Assembly: GCA_032622095.1 (NCBI GenBank)
Contig: CP136062.1
Span: 37,510,918-37,574,917, forward strand
DNA from: Siphonodentalium dalli
Lineage: Eukaryota > Mollusca > Scaphopoda > Gadilida > Siphonodentaliidae
Length of the DNA: 64,000 nt
Direction of reading: 5' to 3'
This document shows positions 52,976 through 64,000 of this stretch, in pieces. Within the stretch, counting starts at the first letter, position 1, and every line of letters begins with the position of its first letter. The notes below the pieces were generated by a model. It saw only the letters and a list, made by a program, of their open reading frames with translations, had not been told where the DNA came from and did no database searches. Made by a program: the position numbers and the translations under genes.

Positions 52976-53677
52976 GGGCATTACTGTAGATGTATATGAC
53001 TCCATGCAATATTTTATTCATATATGCATTCAAAGGCATGCATGTGCACGGGTGACCTTCGTTGTACATGTAGGTTATACTTTTACCAAATCAAGAATTT
53101 CCTCAAGAATATACTAACAGTATAGTATAATGATAATTATGAATGCGATATTACCCACAAAACACACTTTGTGTGAATCGAGCATTTGTTTATATACAAC
53201 ACGTACATAGTGTGCGATAAGCAAAACACTCAACACCGTGGCGATTTTTTGGGGTGAGTGTCAATATAACCAAAGTACACTTAGTGGGGTCTCCCCGGTG
53301 TAGAGTGTTTTTCATATCGCACATTCTTTACTCACTGTACTGTGTCATAAGACTTTTGTTCACTAACAAGGTGTATGCAGGTTCCTGACAATAACATGCT
53401 ATTTATGCGATATATATGATTGGTATAAGAACAACATCTGACTATATTTTAATAATCTGTCTGTTTATGGCGTGCACAGTATTTTGTATACGATATTGTT
53501 TGTTGCATGCACTCCAGAGCGCAATCATATGAGTAACTATTAATTGGTTAGCCTGCATGGGTTGATGCAGGTGTGTTGTTTTTCGTTTCTATACTTAAAT
53601 GGTACGATAGCAATTTAATTTCAAACAAATGATTTTATTTTGTGAAAACGACCATATACATTAATGCTCTAAATAAT
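52976..53677. other. TSP1 gene intron 1, remainder
   Basis: AT-rich intronic sequence. The one structured part is the small inverted repeat at 53211-53324. Confidence 0.5.
53211..53324. repeat. 114-bp inverted repeat
   Basis: TGTGCGATAAGCAAAACACT with CAACACCG pairs with CCGGTGTAGAGTGTTTTTCA and TATCGCACA. A small hairpin element in the intron. Confidence 0.8.
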
Positions 53678-53762
53678 CGACTCCTTAACCATAGCAGAAT
53701 TATGGCTAACTTTTCAGGATTTAGTCGGAAATATGGCTTGTTGCCATTCATCGGAAAGCTCG
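53678..53762. repeat. Half of palindrome E
   Basis: CGACTCCTTAACCATAGCAG through CATTCATCGGAAAGCTCG is one arm only of family E, about 130 bp before the TSP1 exon 2 acceptor. Confidence 0.85.
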
Positions 53763-53893
53763 ATTAGTTCTATGAGTTGGTCATTCGTAAAACCAACATA
53801 TTTTATATTCTATAATTACAATCATGGGTATATAATATATGATCTTGAGCGCGTTACCATTTCTGACTATGGTTTTCTTGTTTCATTATGTAG

Positions 53894-54061
53894 TCGACGG
53901 AAAGTGGTCTAATTGGGATGAGACTGAATGCCTGGTGACCTGTGGGCGTGGTTACTATGTTCGTACTCGGACCTGCACCAACCCACCACCTTATAACGGG
54001 GGAGAACAGTGCGGCGGAAAATCTATACAGATGGCGGGTTGTTGGAAGGCGGACTGTCCAG
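53894..54061 (+). CDS. TSP1 domain exon A (168 bp, phase 1-1)
   Basis: The acceptor is a pyrimidine-rich tract with branch-like CTGAC, ending TTTCATTATGTAG (AG at 53892-53893). The exon encodes a full TSP1 repeat: WSNW, then ECLVTCGRGYYVRTRTC, CTNPPP, EQC, GCW and DCP, with six cysteines. It ends CCAG|GTGAGT, a near-consensus donor. Length 168 bp, a multiple of three, with phase 1 at both ends, so it can be added or skipped without a frame change. A plus-strand ATG at 53839 would give an apparent leader, MILSALPFLTMVFLF, but that stretch is better read as branch point and pyrimidine tract. TSP1 repeats bind matrix and cell-surface partners. Confidence 0.82.
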
Positions 54062-54339
54062 GTGAGTATTGTAGGCTATGCAGGGATATAGCTCTCTCCA
54101 TCGCCCTGTTTAATCAAACCAAGCTGTTCAACTGAGTGCAAAGAGTACATCATATTATAAATTTATAATAATTTAAACTGGTGAAATAATGGGGGAATGG
54201 ATTTTTGAGAGTGAAACATTTATTTAACTAGATGCTGTGCACGTGGTTCTGTTTTAAACTAAAGAAGAAATAGAATCTATGTGAAGAAGTTTCTATAAAA
54301 AAAATGATAATAAAGAAGCTTTCCAAAGAAGATGAGGCC
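54062..54339. other. TSP1 gene intron 2, first part
   Basis: AT-rich intronic DNA, no further exon seen. Confidence 0.5.
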
Positions 54340-54440
54340 TAAGTAGAATGAGGTCCCAGAGGATAAATTTAGTTATGCTAGCCCGCTATGCAGGATAGCG
54401 TCACTAAATTCACCCTCTGGGGACCTCATTCTGCAAATGA
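54340..54440. repeat. Hairpin family K, single unit
   Basis: AGAATGAGGTCCCAGAGG through GCCCGCTATGC to CCCTCTGGGGACCTCATTC forms one hairpin of family K inside intron 2, followed by GCAAATGACAGGCAC as in the full copy. Confidence 0.88.
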
Positions 54441-54957
54441 CAGGCACACCGAACTCAGGCTTGCTCAGACACAACATTTCAGACTCTCAACTTGACATAT
54501 TTCACAGCTGTTGTAGTTTTGGGGTTTTCCAGATAAATTTTGGCTGTTGGATAGCCCTGACGTACACATGGGGATTTATTTTAAAAAGTAAACGCATGAC
54601 CTATGATTTTTATTGCATTTTCGTGATAAACTGGTGTCAATCTAGCTGGGTAAACATCACATGAGTGACCTGCAGGCTTCAATTCAGTGAATTTGGCTGA
54701 AACGTTAACACTGTCTTCTATGGGAAACCATTTTGTTCAGTGATTCCCAGCCATGTGAGCGCGAACTGTCGAACTGCGCAGGTGAGTCCAAATTACAAGA
54801 TAGAGTTCGCTCCCTTACTATGTTCGATCAATCGAAACTATGACGTGAGTGTTAACTAAACGATGACGTTCTCTCCCTGACTGTTCGATAAAACCAATAT
54901 GCACACGTGACCGTGGTGTAACAGAATGATGTTCGCCCCATAATGATTTAGTTTTGT
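54441..54957. other. TSP1 gene intron 2, middle part
   Basis: No exon or repeat identified. Confidence 0.45.
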
Positions 54958-55278
54958 TTAAAGGTACTCAGTCCGATCAGACGTTCTTAAATTACTATTT
55001 ATTTGGCTTCGGGGGTAAAAAATATTTGATTCGAGTCGAGGTAATAATAACCACTTGATTTTAGCGTTAACCGACACATGCATGGCCGTCCGCTTGACCA
55101 CGGGTTTCTGGGCCACTTATTATGGCACATCTTGAGAAACAAAAACACTTCAAAAATCGATATCTGATCACTCTGAGCTTTGATGGGTGGGCTCCTTGTC
55201 TCGAATAAAATATTGTTTTTCCCCCGAAGCCAAAGAAATAGTAATTTAGGAGCGTATGGTCGGATTAAGTACCTTTAA
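54958..55278. mobile_element. MITE family D, copy 6, in TSP1 intron
   Basis: TTAAAGGTACTCAGTCCGAT left and CGGATTAAGTACCTTTAA right, with GATTCGAGTCGAGG inside. It is about 320 bp, with an internal deletion relative to copy 1. Confidence 0.88.
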
Positions 55279-55953
55279 TGTGCATGACTATCTGTCATTG
55301 CTGAAACGAGCCATATGCATCTAGTTACCACCTTAACGTCCGCACCCCTCGACAAATCATAAAAACTACACGTTTAGAGACACCTAAAGTTTACACGAAT
55401 CTCATTTCATTGCGGTTCCTGCTAATTTTGTGCTCCTCGTGTATACAAATGTAGAGATTTTTGTTTTCGCCTGGTCGCTGGGGGTTTTATTTATAGAAAT
55501 GGGAATTTTTGGGACTGATTTAAAAGTCGAACTGCGAACCGGAGGCCGAGTCCGGTGAAAGGTGTAGTTGGGAATTTCAATTCCGTTTATTGTCCTTTAT
55601 ATTTATTTTGTCCTAGCGGCTAGAACGACGATAAACCCTAACAAACCAAACCAATTATATTATTATGCCAATAATGTTTATTTTTGGTTTGTGTCAATTA
55701 CAAATAAAAGAAATGAAAAAGGATAATTTGTAAGTCTTATATTTCAACTTGTATAGACATTTTTCGTTTTGCAGCCGACTGGGGGTTGTGGTCGGAGACG
55801 GCCGAGTCGATCGCCGGTTTGTTAACTAGGTGCTGGTTGCTATTGTTATTTTAACTGAATTCTGAGTTGGTCATTCTATAATTACAATAATGGGCATATA
55901 ATATATGATCTTGAGCGCGTTACCATTTCTGACATTGGTTTTCGTGTTTACAG
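55279..55953. other. TSP1 intron 2 end; source sequence of the 47-bp satellite
   Basis: 55283-55430 is duplicated at 56590-56742. The segment TCTCATTTCATTGCGGTTC at 55400-55418 supplies the intronic part of the satellite unit. The intron ends with GCGTTACCATTTCTGACATT and a pyrimidine tract to TTTACAG at 55953. Confidence 0.75.
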
Positions 55954-56121
55954 TTGATGGTGGTTGGTCTCACTGGAACGACGGTGGGTGCAGTACAACC
56001 TGCGGCTTGGGGAGACAGACACGCACCAGAACGTGCACAAATCCGACACCGGCATCCAGCGGGAAAACATGCCCAGATTCCAACACAGATGTGGCGCTAT
56101 GCGAACAACCAGCGTGTCCAG
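55954..56121 (+). CDS. TSP1 domain exon B (168 bp, phase 1-1)
   Basis: It begins right after GTGTTTACAG with codons giving VDGGWSHW. The full repeat has GGCSTTCGLGRQTRTRTC, CTNPTPASSGKTC, and ALCEQPACP, six cysteines in the same spacing as exon A. It ends CCAG|GTACCA. Length is again exactly 168 bp, phase 1 on both sides, so it can splice to exon A. An ORF reading through to 56240 adds a tail without TSP1 features and is probably intron. The gene continues beyond this point; the next acceptor-like sequences are inside the satellite. Confidence 0.82.
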
Positions 56122-56589
56122 GTACCACACCTACATTCGAACCGCCTTTAGTATGCACGTCTGCCTCACGGCTGGCTCCTTCTACCTATATAACAGTTTT
56201 ATCTCTATATGTATTTAAACTAAAAGGAGAACAGATATAGTGATATATATAGCGTTTAAGGTCCCATAAAAATGCGTCATAAAGCGTGTGGTTAAGTGTG
56301 ACTTTATAAGTGCCCATTTGAAGTACCCGTTTACCTGGTTCTGCTGACATATTCTTGTATTGTGTGTTGGGCGCTGATGATACTATTGAGTCCTTGGGGG
56401 AATTTTAAACACTTTTATTTAAAAAAAAGGGAAAAAAAGGAGAACAAAAAATTCAGTCTGGAAGAGAAATGTACCGGTAAATCAATTTGTTGATACAGTC
56501 AGTATAATCAAAACAGTCACAACACCTAGATTTTGAATATGTGAGCGCGGTAACAAGATGATGTTCGCCCCCTTATGATTCATATTTGT
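56122..56589. other. TSP1 intron after exon B
   Basis: AT-rich, with an A-rich stretch near 56415-56455. No exon seen. Confidence 0.45.
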
Positions 56590-56717
56590 TCAATGTGTAT
56601 GACTATCTATCATTGCTGAAACGAGCCATCTACATCTAGTTATACCACGTTAATGTCCGCACCTCTCGATAAATCATACGAACTGGACGTTTTAGAGACA
56701 CCAAAAGTTTACACGAA
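56590..56717. repeat. Duplicate of TSP1 intron segment 55283-55399
   Basis: GACTATCTATCATTGCTGAA, AACGAGCCAT, TCCGCACC and TTTTAGAGACACC match the upstream intron closely. It leads directly into the first satellite unit. Confidence 0.9.
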
Positions 56718-59700
56718 TCTCATTTCATTGCGGTTCATGTTAATTTACAGTTGATGGTGGTTGGTCTCATTTAATTGCGGTTCATGTTAATTTACAGTTG
56801 ATGGTGGTTGGTCTCATTTCATTGCGGTTCATGTTAATTTACAGTTTATGGTGGTTGGTCTCATTTAATTGCGGTTCATGTTAATTTACAGTTGATGGTG
56901 GTTGGTCTCATTTAATTGCGATTCATGTTAATTTACAGTTGATGGTGGTTGGTCTCATTTAATTGCGGTTCATGTTAATTACAGTTGATGGTGGTTGGTC
57001 TCATTTAATTGCGGTTCATGTTAATTTACAGTTGATGGTGGTTGGTCTCATTTAATTGCGGTTCATGTTAATTTACAGTTGATGGTGGTTGGTCTCATTT
57101 AATTGCGGTTCATGTTAATTTACAGTTGATGGTGGTTGGTCTCATTTAATTGCGGTTCATGTTAATTACAGTTGTTGGTGGTTGGTCTCATTTAATTGCG
57201 GTTCATGTTAATTTACAGTTGATGGTGGTTGGTCTCATTTAATTGCGGTTCATGTTAATTTACAGTTGATGGTGGTTGGTCTCATTTCATTGCGGTTCAT
57301 GTTAATTTACAGTTGATGGTGGTTGGTCTCATTTCATTGCGGTTCATGTTAATTTACAGTTGATGGTGGTTGGTCTCATTTCATTGCGGTTCATGTTAAT
57401 TTACAGTTTATGGTGGTTGGTCTCATTTAATTGCGGTTCGTGTTAATTTACAGTTGATGGTGGTTGGTCTCATTTAATTGCGGTTCATGTTAATTTACAG
57501 TTTATGGTGGTTGGTCTCATTTAATTGCGGTTCGTGTTAATTTACAGTTGATGGTGGTTGGTCTCATTTAATTGCGGTTCGTGTTAATTAACAGCTGATG
57601 GTGGTTGGTCTCATTTAATTGCGGTTCACGTTAATTTACAGTTTATGGTGGTTGGTCTCATTTAATTGCGGTTCGTGTTAATTTACAGTTGATGGTGGTT
57701 GGTCTCATTTCATTGCGGTTCGTGTTAATTTACAGTTGATGGTGGTTGGTCTCATTTCATTGCGGTTCATGTTAATTTACAGTTGATGGTGGTTGGTCTC
57801 ATTTAATTGCGGTTCATGTTAATTTACAGTTGATGGTGGTTGGTCTCATTTAATTGCGGTTCATGTTAATTTACAGTTGATGGTAGTTGGTCTCATTTAA
57901 TTGCGGTTTATGTTAATTGACAGTTTATGGTGGTTGGTCTCATTTCATTGCGGTTCATGTTAATTTACAGTTGATGGTGGTTGGTCTCATTTAATTGCGG
58001 TTCATGTTAATTGACAGTTTATGGTGGTTGGTCTCATTTAATTGCGGTTCATGTTAATTTACAGTTGATGGTGGTTGGTCTCATTTAATTGCGGTTCATG
58101 TTAATTGACAGTTTATGGTGGTTGGTCTCATTTATTTGCGGTTCATGTTAATTTACAGTTGATGGTGGTTGGTCTCATTTAATTGCGGTTCATGTTAATT
58201 TACAGTTGATGGTGGTTGGTCTCATTTCATTGCGGTTCATGTTAATTTACAGTTGATGGTGGTTGGTCTCATTTAATTGCGGTTCGTGTTAATTTACAGT
58301 TGATGGTGGTTGGTCTCATTTAATTGCGGTTCATGTTAATTTACAGTTTATGGTCGTTGGTCTCATTTCATTGCGGTTCATGTTAATTTACAGTTGATGG
58401 TGGTTGGTCTCATTTAATTGCGGTTCATGTTAATTTACAGTTGATGGTGGTTGGTCTCATTTAATTGCGGTTCATGTTAATTTACAGTTGATGGTAGTTG
58501 GTCTCATTTAATTGCGGTTTATGTTAATTGACAGTTTATGGTGGTTGGTCTCATTTCATTGCGGTTCATGTTAATTTACAGTTGATGGTGGTTGGTCTCA
58601 TTTAATTGCGGTTCATGTTAATTGACAGTTTATGGTGGTTGGTCTCATTTAATTGCGGTTCATGTTAATTTACAGTTGATGGTGGTTGGTCTCATTTAAT
58701 TGCGGTTCATGTTAATTGACAGTTTATGGTGGTTGGTCTCATTTATTTGCGGTTCATGTTAATTTACAGTTGATGGTGGTTGGTCTCATTTAATTGCGGT
58801 TCATGTTAATTTACAGTTGATGGTGGTTGGTCTCATTTCATTGCGGTTCATGTTAATTTACAGTTGATGGTGGTTGGTCTCATTTAATTGCGGTTCATGT
58901 TAATTTACAGTTGATGGTGGTTGGTCTCATTTAATTGCGGTTCATGTTAATTTACAGTTTATGGTCGTTGGTCTCATTTCATTGCGGTTCATGTTAATTT
59001 ACAGTTGATGGTGGTTGGTCTCATTTAATTGCGGTTCGTGTTAATTTACAGTTGATGGTGGTTGGTCTCATTTAATTGCGGTTCATGTTAATTTACAGTT
59101 GATGGAGGTTGGTCTCATTTAATTGCGGTTCATGTTAATTTACAGTTGATGGTGGTTGGTCTCATTTAATTGCGGTTCGTGTTAATTTACAGTTGATGGT
59201 GGTTGGTCTCATTTCATTGCTGTTCATGTTAATTTACAGTTGATGGTGGTTGGTCTCATTTAATTGCGGTTCGTGTTAATTGACAGTTTATGGTGGTTGG
59301 TCTCATTTCATTGCGGTTCGTGTTAATTTACAGTTGATGGTGGTTGGTCTCATTTCATTGCGGTTCATGTTAATTTACAGTTGATGGTGGTTGGTCTCAT
59401 TTCATTGCGGTTCGTGTTAATTTACAGTTGATGGTGGTTGGTCTCATTTCATTGCGGTTCATGTTAATTTACAGTTGATTGTGGTTTGTCTCATTTCATT
59501 GCGGTTCATGTTACTTTACAGTTGATGGTGGTTGGTCTCATTTAATTGCGGTTCATGTTAATTTACAGTTGATGGTGGTTGGTCTCATTTAATTGCGGTT
59601 CATGTTAATTTACAGTTGATGGTGGTTGGTCTCATTTCATTGCGGTTCGTGTTAATTTACAGTTGATGGTGGTTGGTCTCATTTAATTGCGGTTCATGTT

Positions 59701-62700
59701 AATTTACAGTTGATGGTGGTTGGTCTCATTTAATTGCGGTTCATGTTAATTTACAGTTGATGGTGGTTGGTCTCATTTAATTGCGGTTCATGTTAATTTA
59801 CAGTTGATGGTGGTTTGTCTCATTTAATTGCGGTTCATGTTAATTGACAGTTTATGGTGGTTGGTCTCATTTCATTGCGGTTCATGTTAATTTACAGTTG
59901 ATGGTGGTTGGTCTCATTTAATTGCGGTTCATGTTAATTTACAGTTGATGGTGGTTGGTCTCATTTCATTGCGGTTCATGTTAATTTACAGTTGATGGTG
60001 GTTGGTCTCATTTCATTGCGGTTCATGTCAATTTACAGTTGATGGTGGTTGGTCTCATTTAATTGCGGTTCATGTTAATTTACAGTTGATGGTGGTTGGT
60101 CTCATTTAATTGCGGTTCATGTTAATTGACAGTTTATGGTGGTTGGTCTCATTTAATTGCGGTTCATGTTAATTTACAGTTGATGGTGGTTGGTCTCATT
60201 TAATTGCGGTTCATGTTAATTTACAGTTGATGGTGGTTGGTCTCATTTAATTGCGGTTCATATTAATTTACAGTTGATGGTGGTTGGTCTCATTTAATTG
60301 CGGTTCGTGTTAATTTACAGTTGATGGTGGTTGGTCTCATTTAATTGCGGTTCATGTTAATTTACAGTTGATGGTGGTTGGTCTCATTTAATTGCGGTTC
60401 ATGTTAATTTACAGTTGATGGTGGTTGATCTCATTTAATTGCGGTTCATGTTAATTTACAGTTGATGGTGGTTGGTCTCATTTAATTGCGGTTCATGTTA
60501 ATTTACAGTTGATGGTGGTTGGTCTCATTTAATTGCGGTTCATGTTAATTTACAGTTGATGGTGGTTGGTCTCATTTAATTGCGGTTCATGTTAATTTAC
60601 AGTTGATGGTGGTTGGACTCATTTCATTGCGGTTCGTGTTAATTTACAGTTGATGGTGGTTGGTCTCATTTAATTGCGGTTCATGTTAATTTACAGTTGA
60701 TGGTGGTTGATCTCATTTCATTGCGGTTCATGTTAATTTACAGTTGATGGTGGTTGGTCTCATTTAATTGCGGTTCATGTTAATTTACAGTTTATGGTGG
60801 TTGGTCTCATTTAATTGCGGTTCATGTTAATTTACAGTTGATGGTGGTTGATCTCATTTCATTGCGGTTCATGTTAATTTACAGTTGATGGTGGTTGGTC
60901 TCATTTAATTGCGGTTCATGTTAATTTACAGTTTATGGTGGTTGGTCTCATTTAATTGCGGTTCATGTTAATTTACAGTTTATGGTGGTTGGTCTCATTT
61001 AATTGCGGTTCATGTTAATTTACAGTTGATGGTGGTTGATCTCATTTCATTGCGGTTCATGTTAATTTACAGTTGATGGTGGTTGGTCTCATTTAATTGC
61101 GGTTCATGTTAATTTACAGTTGATGGTGGTTGGTCTCATTTAATTGCGGTTCATGTTAATTTACAGTTGATGGTGATTGGTCTCATTTAATTGCGGTTCA
61201 TGTTAATTTACAGTTGATGGTGGTTGGTCTCATTTAATTGCGGTTCATGTTAATTTACAGTTGATGGTGGTTGGTCTCATTTAATTGCGGTTCGTGTTAA
61301 TTTACAGTTGATGGTGGTTGGTCTCATTTAATTGCGGTTCATGTTAATTTACAGTTGATGGTGGTTGGTCTCATTTAATTGCGGTTCATGTTAATTTACA
61401 GTTGATGGTGGTTGGTCTCATTTAATTGCGGTTCATGTTAATTTACAGTTGATGGTGGTTGGTCTCATTTCATTGCGGTTCATGTTAATTTACAGTTGAT
61501 GGTGGTTGGTCTCATTTAATTGCGGTTCATGTTAATTTACAGTTGATGGTGGTTGGTCTCATTTAATTGCGGTTCATGTTAATTTACAGTTGATGGTGGT
61601 TGGTCTCATTTAATTGCGGTTCATGTTAATTTACAGTTGATGGTGGTTGGTCTCATTTAATTGCGGTTCATGTTAATTTACAGTTGATGGTGGTTGGTCT
61701 CATTTAATTGCGGTTCATGTTAATTTACAGTTGATGGTGGTTGGTCTCATTTAATTGCGGTTCATGTTAATTTACAGTTGATGGTGGTTGGTCTCATTTA
61801 ATTGCTGTTCATGTTAATTTACAGTTGATGGTGGTTGGTCTCATTTCATTGCGGTTCGTGTTAATTTACAGTTGATTGTGGTTGGTCTCATTTCATTTCG
61901 GTTCATGTTAATTTACAGTTGATTGTGGTTGGTCTCATTTCATTGGGGTTCGTGTTAATTTACAGTTGATGGTGGTTGGTCTCATTTAATTGCGGTTCAT
62001 GTTAATTTACAGTTGATGGTGGTTGGTCTCATTTAATTGCGGTTCATGTTAATTTACAGTTGATGGTGGTTGGTCTCATTTAATTGCGGTTCATGTTAAT
62101 TTACAGTTGATGGTGGTTGGTCTCATTTAATTGCGGTTCATGTTAATTTACAGTTGATGGTGGTTGGTCTCATTTAATTGCGGTTCATGTTAATTTACAG
62201 TTGATGGTGGTTGGTCTCATTTAATTGCGGTTCATGTTAATTACAGTTGATGGTGGTTGGTCTCATTTAATTGCGGTTCATGTTAATTTACAGTTGATGG
62301 TGGTTGGTCTCATTTCATTGCGGTTCGTGTTAATTTACAGTTGATGGTGGTTGGTCTCATTTCATTGCGGTTCGTGTTAATTTACAGTTGATGGTGGTTG
62401 GTCTCATTTCATTGCGGTTCATGTTAATTTACAGTTGATGGTGGTTGGTCTCATTTAATTGCGGTTCATGTTAATTTACAGTTGATGGTGGTTGGTCTCA
62501 TTTAATTGCGGTTCATGTTAATTTACAGTTGATTGTGGTTGGTCTCATTTCATTGCGGTTCATGTTACTTTACAGTTGATGGTGGTTGGTCTCATTTAAT
62601 TGCGGTTCATGTTAATTTACAGTTGATGGTGGTTGGTCTCATTTAATTGCGGTTCATGTTAATTTACAGTTGATGGTGGTTGGTCTCATTTAATTGCGGT

Positions 62701-64000
62701 TCATGTTAATTTACAGTTGATGGTGGTTGGTCTCATTTAATTGCGGTTCATGTTAATTTACAGTTGATGGTGGTTGGTCTCATTTAATTGCGGTTCATGT
62801 TAATTTACAGTTGATGGTGGTTGGTCTCATTTAATTGCGGTTCATGTTAATTTACAGTTGATGGTGGTTGGTCTCATTTAATTGCGGTTCATGTTAATTG
62901 ACAGTTTATGGTGGTTGGTCTCATTTCATTGCGGTTCATGTTAATTTACAGTTGATGGTGGTTGGTCTCATTTAATTGCGGTTCATGTTAATTTACAGTT
63001 GATGGTGGTTGGTCTCATTTCATTGCGGTTCATGTTAATTTACAGTTGATGGTGGTTGGTCTCATTTAATTGCGGTTCATGTTAATTTACAGTTGATGGT
63101 GGTTGGTCTCATTTAATTGCGGTTCATGTTAATTGACAGTTTATGGTGGTTGGTCTCATTTAATTGCGGTTCATGTTAATTTACAGTTGATGGTGGTTGG
63201 TCTCATTTAATTGCGGTTCATGTTAATTTACAGTTGATGGTGGTTGGTCTCATTTAATTGCGGTTCATATTAATTTACAGTTGATGGTGGTTGGTCTCAT
63301 TTAATTGCGGTTCGTGTTAATTTACAGTTGATGGTGGTTGGTCTCATTTAATTGCGGTTCATGTTAATTTACAGTTGATGGTGGTTGGTCTCATTTAATT
63401 GCGGTTCATGTTAATTTACAGTTGATGGTGGTTGATCTCATTTCATTGCGGTTCATGTTAATTTACAGTTGATGGTGGTTGGTCTCATTTAATTGCGGTT
63501 CATGTTAATTTACAGTTGATGGTGGTTGGTCTCATTTAATTGCGGTTCATGTTAATTTACAGTTGATGGTGGTTGGTCTCATTTAATTGCGGTTCATGTT
63601 AATTTACAGTTGATGGTGGTTGGTCTCATTTCATTGCGGTTCGTGTTAATTTACAGTTGATGGTGGTTGGTCTCATTTAATTGCGGTTCATGTTAATTTA
63701 CAGTTGATGGTGGTTGATCTCATTTCATTGCGGTTCATGTTAATTTACAGTTGATGGTGGTTGGTCTCATTTAATTGCGGTTCATGTTAATTTACAGTTT
63801 ATGGTGGTTGGTCTCATTTAATTGCGGTTCATGTTAATTTACAGTTTATGGTGGTTGGTCTCATTTAATTGCGGTTCATGTTAATTTACAGTTGATGGTG
63901 GTTGATCTCATTTCATTGCGGTTCATGTTAATTTACAGTTGATGGTGGTTGGTCTCATTTAATTGCGGTTCATGTTAATTTACAGTTGATGGTGGTTGGT
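56718..64000. repeat. 47-bp satellite (~155 copies) built from a TSP1 splice acceptor
   Basis: The unit reads TTTACAGTTGATGGTGGTTG, then GTCTCA, then TTTAATTGCGGTTCATGTTAA. The period is 47 bp (56751 to 56798), with rare 46-bp units lacking one T. The first 26 bases are identical to the acceptor and exon start of TSP1 exon B (55947-55972). The other 21 match intron sequence at 55405-55425. The array is open at the window end. Variants include TTTCATT/TTTAATT, CATG/CGTG, and a linked TTGACAGTTTATGG type. It cannot encode a long protein, because 47 is not a multiple of three and a stop appears within about two units. Confidence 0.97.

Noticed and set aside
53839-53893. Signal peptide MILSALPFLT before TSP1 exon A
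   Set aside because: The stretch has a branch-point-like CTGAC, a pyrimidine tract and an AG exactly where a phase-1 TSP1 exon should begin, and the same arrangement precedes exon B. An intron end is the better reading, though transcripts would decide.
56718-64000. A CRISPR array or centromeric satellite
   Set aside because: There are no unique spacers between units, so it is not CRISPR. The unit derives from the neighbouring gene, so centromere function has no support here.

Overview
This window is nuclear DNA from an invertebrate animal, probably marine. The evidence is eukaryotic splice signals, class A GPCR and thrombospondin type-1 (TSP1) exons, non-LTR retrotransposons including one whose ORF1 carries an esterase domain, a tRNA-derived SINE, many short non-autonomous DNA transposons, and large minisatellites. 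It is AT-rich, and no bacterial operons, CRISPR arrays or phage genes are visible. The species cannot be named from sequence alone.

Layout. 1-3245: 3' part of a LINE (reverse transcriptase ORF, TG/TA microsatellite, AATAAA). 3579-4800: 71-bp and 56-bp tandem arrays. 5640-6160: foldback element. 7231-12240 (minus): a nearly complete CR1-like LINE with an esterase ORF1 and an ORF2 broken by two one-base frameshifts. 12244-18060: a locus holding exon 1 of a class A GPCR, with a second, decayed copy at 17383-18060. The first copy lies between ~590-bp inverted arms, and a 24-bp minisatellite separates the copies. 18433-34565: SINE, a giant foldback filled with GATATC palindromes, several TTAA-flanked MITEs, hairpin modules, and a long decayed gene of an unnamed family (32331-34565, minus) split by a MITE. 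34868-51010: a non-autonomous hAT element with a perfect 8-bp target duplication, a Helitron-like 3' end, a 36/118-bp minisatellite, more MITEs, and a ~350-bp tandem family with one inverted unit and a poly-G tract. 52432 to the window end: the 5' part of a secreted TSP1-repeat gene.

The TSP1 gene is the main host gene. Exon 1 encodes a signal peptide and ends in phase 1. Two TSP1 exons follow, each exactly 168 bp and phase 1-1. Downstream, from 56718 to the window end, is a 47-bp satellite of about 155 copies. Its unit is a fusion of 21 bp of this gene's intron with 26 bp spanning a TSP1 3' splice site and exon start, so almost every copy carries a potential splice acceptor.

The transposons form a layered record. 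A 69-bp palindromic hairpin, usually paired in opposite orientation around an AT-rich core (called H here), sits inside three terminal-repeat families: A (TGTGACCC ends, TA duplication), B and C (TTAA duplication, piggyBac-like). It also occurs alone. B has inserted into the GPCR locus and into element D, and the unoccupied TTAA site survives in a paralogous copy in both cases. All family letters (A-N) are labels made for this report.
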